From assembly GCA_000310025.1 (NCBI GenBank), contig FN649751.1, positions 2,977,854-2,997,288 on the forward strand: a DNA stretch of 19,435 nt, in the 5' to 3' direction. The stretch comes from Ectocarpus siliculosus (lineage: Eukaryota; Sar; Phaeophyceae; Ectocarpales; Ectocarpaceae). Of the stretch, positions 17,267 through 19,435 are shown piece by piece. Numbering within the stretch: position 1 is the stretch's first letter; each line of letters opens with the position of its first letter. The position numbers and the translations under genes were made by a program. A model generated the notes under the pieces. That model was not told the DNA's origin and ran no database searches. It saw nothing but the letters and a program-made list of their open reading frames with translations.

Positions 17267-19402
17267 TTCCTCTGTTTTTCCCGTTGCGTTTCTTCATCCG
17301 TTCCTTAGTTTCTCCCCCATCCGCTCCTCGTCTCTCATTCAATCATGGCGTCCATTCGTGTGTCGGCTTGTATCTCTTGTCTAATACGGGCGCGCGGCCG
17401 CTAATTGCCTGCAGGTGCAAAGTTCGCGTTCACCAGCACTGCTACGCCTGCCGCGAGGATACTGGGGCCTCTTGGCTTTGCGACGTCTGTGAGGCCGGAG
17501 AAGTGAGCGAGCCTGTCTTTGAGAGAGAGAACGGACGGACGGGGGGGTCAGGTGTTATGAATGTTGATGGTGGTATGCACTTGCTTAAGTGTGTTGCGTC
17601 AACAGAGTACAAGCCACCCCTTTTTTGTCCAAAATAGGTTTCGAGTTCAGTACCATGCACCATTCGCAGGTGGTTGCGAATTCGACGTTACCGTATGCTT
17701 GATTTTGTGTGTGTACCTATCTCTGTCGATTCGTCCTTTAGTCATCGCTTCTGCGTTTTGGTTTCTTCCCCTCTCTTGTGATGTTGACTCATCCGTCCGA
17801 TCGTCCGCTCGCTTGCACCGACCCACCCACCGCTCCAGGACGCGTCCGTTACGGTATGCGAGCTGTGCAAGGAGACCAACTTGAGCAAGGGCGGTGCGAT
17901 GAAGCAAGTGTTGGGCAACGGGAAGAACGGAGAGAAGTTGTGGGTGCACGTCAGCTGTTCCTTGTGGATACCAGAGGTGGGCATGGTTGTGGTGGGGCGG
18001 CATGTCCCGTTCAAGGCAAGACTCCCGTTAAAGCCCAACACTGCGCTACGCAGCCACGTTTGGTGGCTCTGCGACTGTTTGAATGCTACTTGACATGACG
18101 ATGCCAATCGCTATGTGATTACGCCGCATGTGGTCTCTGCGATCGTAGGTGAGGTTCACCTCCGAGGAGCTAAACCCCGTCAACTTGGACTTCATCGAGA
18201 AGAGCCGAAAGATTCTCAAGTGCCTCTTGTGCGGGCAGAAGGGTACCTGTGTCCAGTGCGCAGGAGGGCGCTGCCTCCTCTCCTACCACCCCTGGTGCCT
18301 CATCCACTCGGACAGAGGGATCATCAACCGATCGATCTCGGTTCAGAGCCACCTGCACGTAAGTGGATGCTGCGTGTATGCGTGGCTTGTGTGAGGTATT
18401 TTATTGCCATACTGCTGTAGCACACTGCACGGTGCTTTTCGGCGGCCAGTGACGGCATGTCAATGTTGAGGTTAGCGGTTAACACAAGTACGCCGCCTTC
18501 TTGCCCGCAGGGGTCCTCAGCCACACGGTATGCGTGTGTTTTGTGTGTGTATTAGCATCGACTGCTCCAACCGGCTGACCGATGGAAGCACATCAGTCAT
18601 ACAGCGGGGAGAAAAAAAAAGACTTTACCCTTGCACGCCTTCTCTTCATGGGCCTATGTGTGTGTTCTTCATTTCTGGTAGCGTCGACCGCGCTGAAATC
18701 GCATTGTACCAATGAAAGAGACATCAGTGTCAGCGGGTAAACAATCAAGGTCCCCGGAACACGGTTCTGAGAACGTGTGTGTGTTTTGGTTGCCATCGGC
18801 GTGACTGATTGGCAGACCGTCGAAAAACAGTCTCGTCTCAACGGGCCAAGAAATGCCAGTGACCTGCCTCGGTCACGTGTTTGTGAGAGACGGCCAGACG
18901 GGTACCGCCAAGAGCCGCAGGAGTGCTTTCTTGTTTTATGGCTTTGCTGTTTTTAACAATTCTTCCGATTTACTTTTGAGGCACTGACCTGTTGTACTCC
19001 CACCGTGTCCGTGCTTTCCCCTCGCGGCAGGGTGGTGGGGTTGTGCACGATCGATAATGTTCTAGCAAATTTCGGCTCTTGGAATGGTATGTGGCGGTGC
19101 TGTCTGGATGTTTCATTCTTCGTACATATCAGTCTTTTGTCTTCTTATACCATTATTCGCCTACATGCATTACGTACATTTGTTTCGATCTTCATCTGAA
19201 GGTCTTCTGCCAGGACCACAAGGCGGACGTCATCTCCTCTCTCGATCTCGAAGGGAGGGACTGTCAGCTCGGGCCGATGTGCTACCAGGAGGCGAGGGAC
19301 CGCATCCAGCCCAAGATGCAGGCCGGGTTCTTGCCCATGCAGGCCCCGTCGAGCGGTGGGAAGGGGGGTGCCAAGTCCGGCCGGCTGAGCGGCGGTAAAC
19401 AG
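15409..19402 (+). CDS. PHD finger plus extended PHD (ePHD) protein, 3' incomplete
   Basis: Five exons (15409-16181, 17415-17502, 17839-17976, 18149-18358, 19202-19402) join in frame to 470 residues; the last donor shows the gene continues off the right edge. Residues 1-237 are low-complexity Ser/Gly/Ala/Pro, ending in a Lys/Ser-rich basic stretch. The PHD finger (about 239-284) has CNVC, CARC, VHQHC and CDVC. The ePHD (about 292-407) has CELC, GGAMK, WVHVSCSLWIPEV, CLLC, CVQCAGGRC, YHPWC and FCQDH, so every expected zinc ligand is present. Such paired modules occur in BRPF/JADE, AF10 and ATX/trithorax-type histone readers and methyltransferases; which one cannot be told without the C-terminus. 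Likely nuclear and histone-binding. The ATG has G at -3 and +4, with an in-frame stop upstream at about 15340. Confidence 0.93.
15544..15591 (+). repeat. (AGC)n trinucleotide tract encoding poly-Ser
   Basis: Fourteen uninterrupted AGC units then AGT AGC, read as 16 serines in the PHD protein. The other two frames would read Gln or Ala. Confidence 0.95.
16776..17020 (+). mobile_element. MITE-like inverted-repeat element, copy C
   Basis: A 245 bp copy inside intron 1 of the PHD gene. The left arm (GTGAC ... gataccccgtggaccg ... cagctcgactactccac) carries an AT-rich insertion of about 22 bp (aatattaacaatattaatat) near its end. The right arm is gtggagtaatcgagctttgg ... ggtccgggggggtgatatct aacGTCAT. 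The interior shares gcggatgcac, aagctctcgac, gacggttccaacgccgccat with copy B. Confidence 0.87.
17209..17262. repeat. (TC)27 microsatellite
   Basis: A pure dinucleotide tract of 54 bases in intron 1 of the PHD gene, about 150 bases before the acceptor and pyrimidine-rich in gene sense, so it may extend the splicing pyrimidine tract. Likely length-polymorphic. Confidence 0.97.
17415..17502 (+). CDS. PHD gene exon 2
   Basis: Completes Arg, then CKVRVHQHCYACREDTGASW and LCDVCEAGE, giving the remaining five zinc ligands of the C4HC3 finger. Acceptor cctgcag|GTGCAA; donor GGAGAA|GTGAGC (phase 0). Confidence 0.94.
17839..17976 (+). CDS. PHD gene exon 3 (ePHD zinc knuckle)
   Basis: Forty-six codons: DASVTVCELCKETNLSKGGA then MKQVLGNGKNGEKLWVHVSC and SLWIPE. 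GGAMK and WVH-x2-C-x-LWIPE are the signature of the first half of ePHD. Acceptor gctccag|GACGCG; donor CCAGAG|GTGGGC. Confidence 0.95.
18149..18358 (+). CDS. PHD gene exon 4 (ePHD second half)
   Basis: Seventy codons, VRFTSEELNPVNLDF... KCLLCGQKGTCVQCAGGRC... SYHPWCLIHSDRG... SVQSHLH. Provides CxxC, CxxCxxxxC and HxxC. Acceptor gatcgtag|GTGAGG, donor CTGCAC|GTAAGT (phase 0). Confidence 0.95.
18359..19201 (+). other. PHD gene intron 4
   Basis: An 843-base GT-AG intron separating the HxxC ligands from the final CxxH of the ePHD. It has an A-run (18612-18620) and a near copy of the recurrent word, on the minus strand, at about 18411-18420. Nothing else supported. Confidence 0.85.
19202..19402 (+). 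CDS. PHD gene exon 5 (last in window)
   Basis: Sixty-seven codons: VFCQDHKADVISSLDLEG supplies the closing CxxH of ePHD, then DRIQPKMQAGFLPMQAP and a Gly/Ser/Lys tail. Acceptor catctgaag|GTCTTC; donor AAACAG|GTGAGA at 19402/19403, so the coding sequence goes on past the window. Confidence 0.92.
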
Positions 19403-19410
19403 GTGAGAGG

Positions 19411-19435
19411 AAGAGCGGGGGGGGGGGGGGGGGGG
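19411..19435. other. Terminal G homopolymer, probable contig edge
   Basis: The window ends in more than 20 consecutive G after an intron donor; the left end has a run of C at positions 6-19. Such edges usually mark assembly breaks, and the base count is unreliable. Confidence 0.6.

Larger units (their letters stand above)
16182..17414 (+). other. PHD gene intron 1
   Basis: A 1233-base GT-AG intron. It contains an ACAGCAGTAG word (16650-16659), transposon copy C (16776-17020) and the (TC)27 tract near its 3' end. No other exon was seen. Confidence 0.88.

Noticed and set aside
1-19435. CRISPR array, tRNA or rRNA genes
   Set aside because: No regularly spaced direct repeats with unique spacers, and no cloverleaf or rRNA-like sequence was noticed by eye; a tRNA search by covariance model would settle the latter.

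Overview
This is a eukaryotic nuclear window. It holds three intron-rich protein genes with short GC-rich exons, introns of about 0.17-3.1 kb, (CAG/CTG)n and (CT)n tracts, and a small inverted-repeat transposon family. An organelle-type (bacterial-like) valyl-tRNA synthetase sits beside a CCCH/FG nucleoporin and a PHD/ePHD chromatin protein. The overall look (intron size, GC-rich coding sequence, CTG-rich simple repeats) suggests a brown alga or related stramenopile. That placement is inference; the genes themselves were identified from their motifs.

Layout. 1-7045, minus strand: nine consecutive exons of valyl-tRNA synthetase (454 complete codons, HIGH motif to the DVLDTW block). The 3' part (KMSKS, anticodon-binding domain) lies off the left edge and the transit-peptide/N-terminal exons upstream of 7045 were not found. 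7046-9578: no confident exon; it must hold the 5' end of that gene plus the intergenic gap, and contains two copies (A, D) of the inverted-repeat element. 9579-14143, minus strand: a complete three-exon gene for a Nup42/NUPL2/CG1-like nucleoporin (CCCH zinc finger, FG repeats, conserved GLE1-binding-type C-terminus) with a 3.1 kb first intron holding element copy B and a decayed Cys-rich relic. 14144-15408: divergent intergenic region. 15409-19402, plus strand: five exons of a PHD plus extended-PHD protein, 3' incomplete, with element copy C in intron 1.

The nucleoporin and PHD genes are head to head; the synthetase follows the nucleoporin in tandem. There is no operon logic: mRNA export, chromatin reading and organellar translation are unrelated housekeeping roles. 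All splice sites I placed are GT-AG except one GC-AG intron in the synthetase.

The most useful results are the reconstruction of the split nucleoporin gene, the four-copy MITE-like family (copy D inverted), a strongly over-represented 10-mer (ACAGCAGTAG), and a tandem duplication that carried a splice-donor-like sequence into a synthetase intron. Both window edges are homopolymer runs (C at left, G at right), so they are probably contig ends. I found no strong case for an undescribed multi-gene system.
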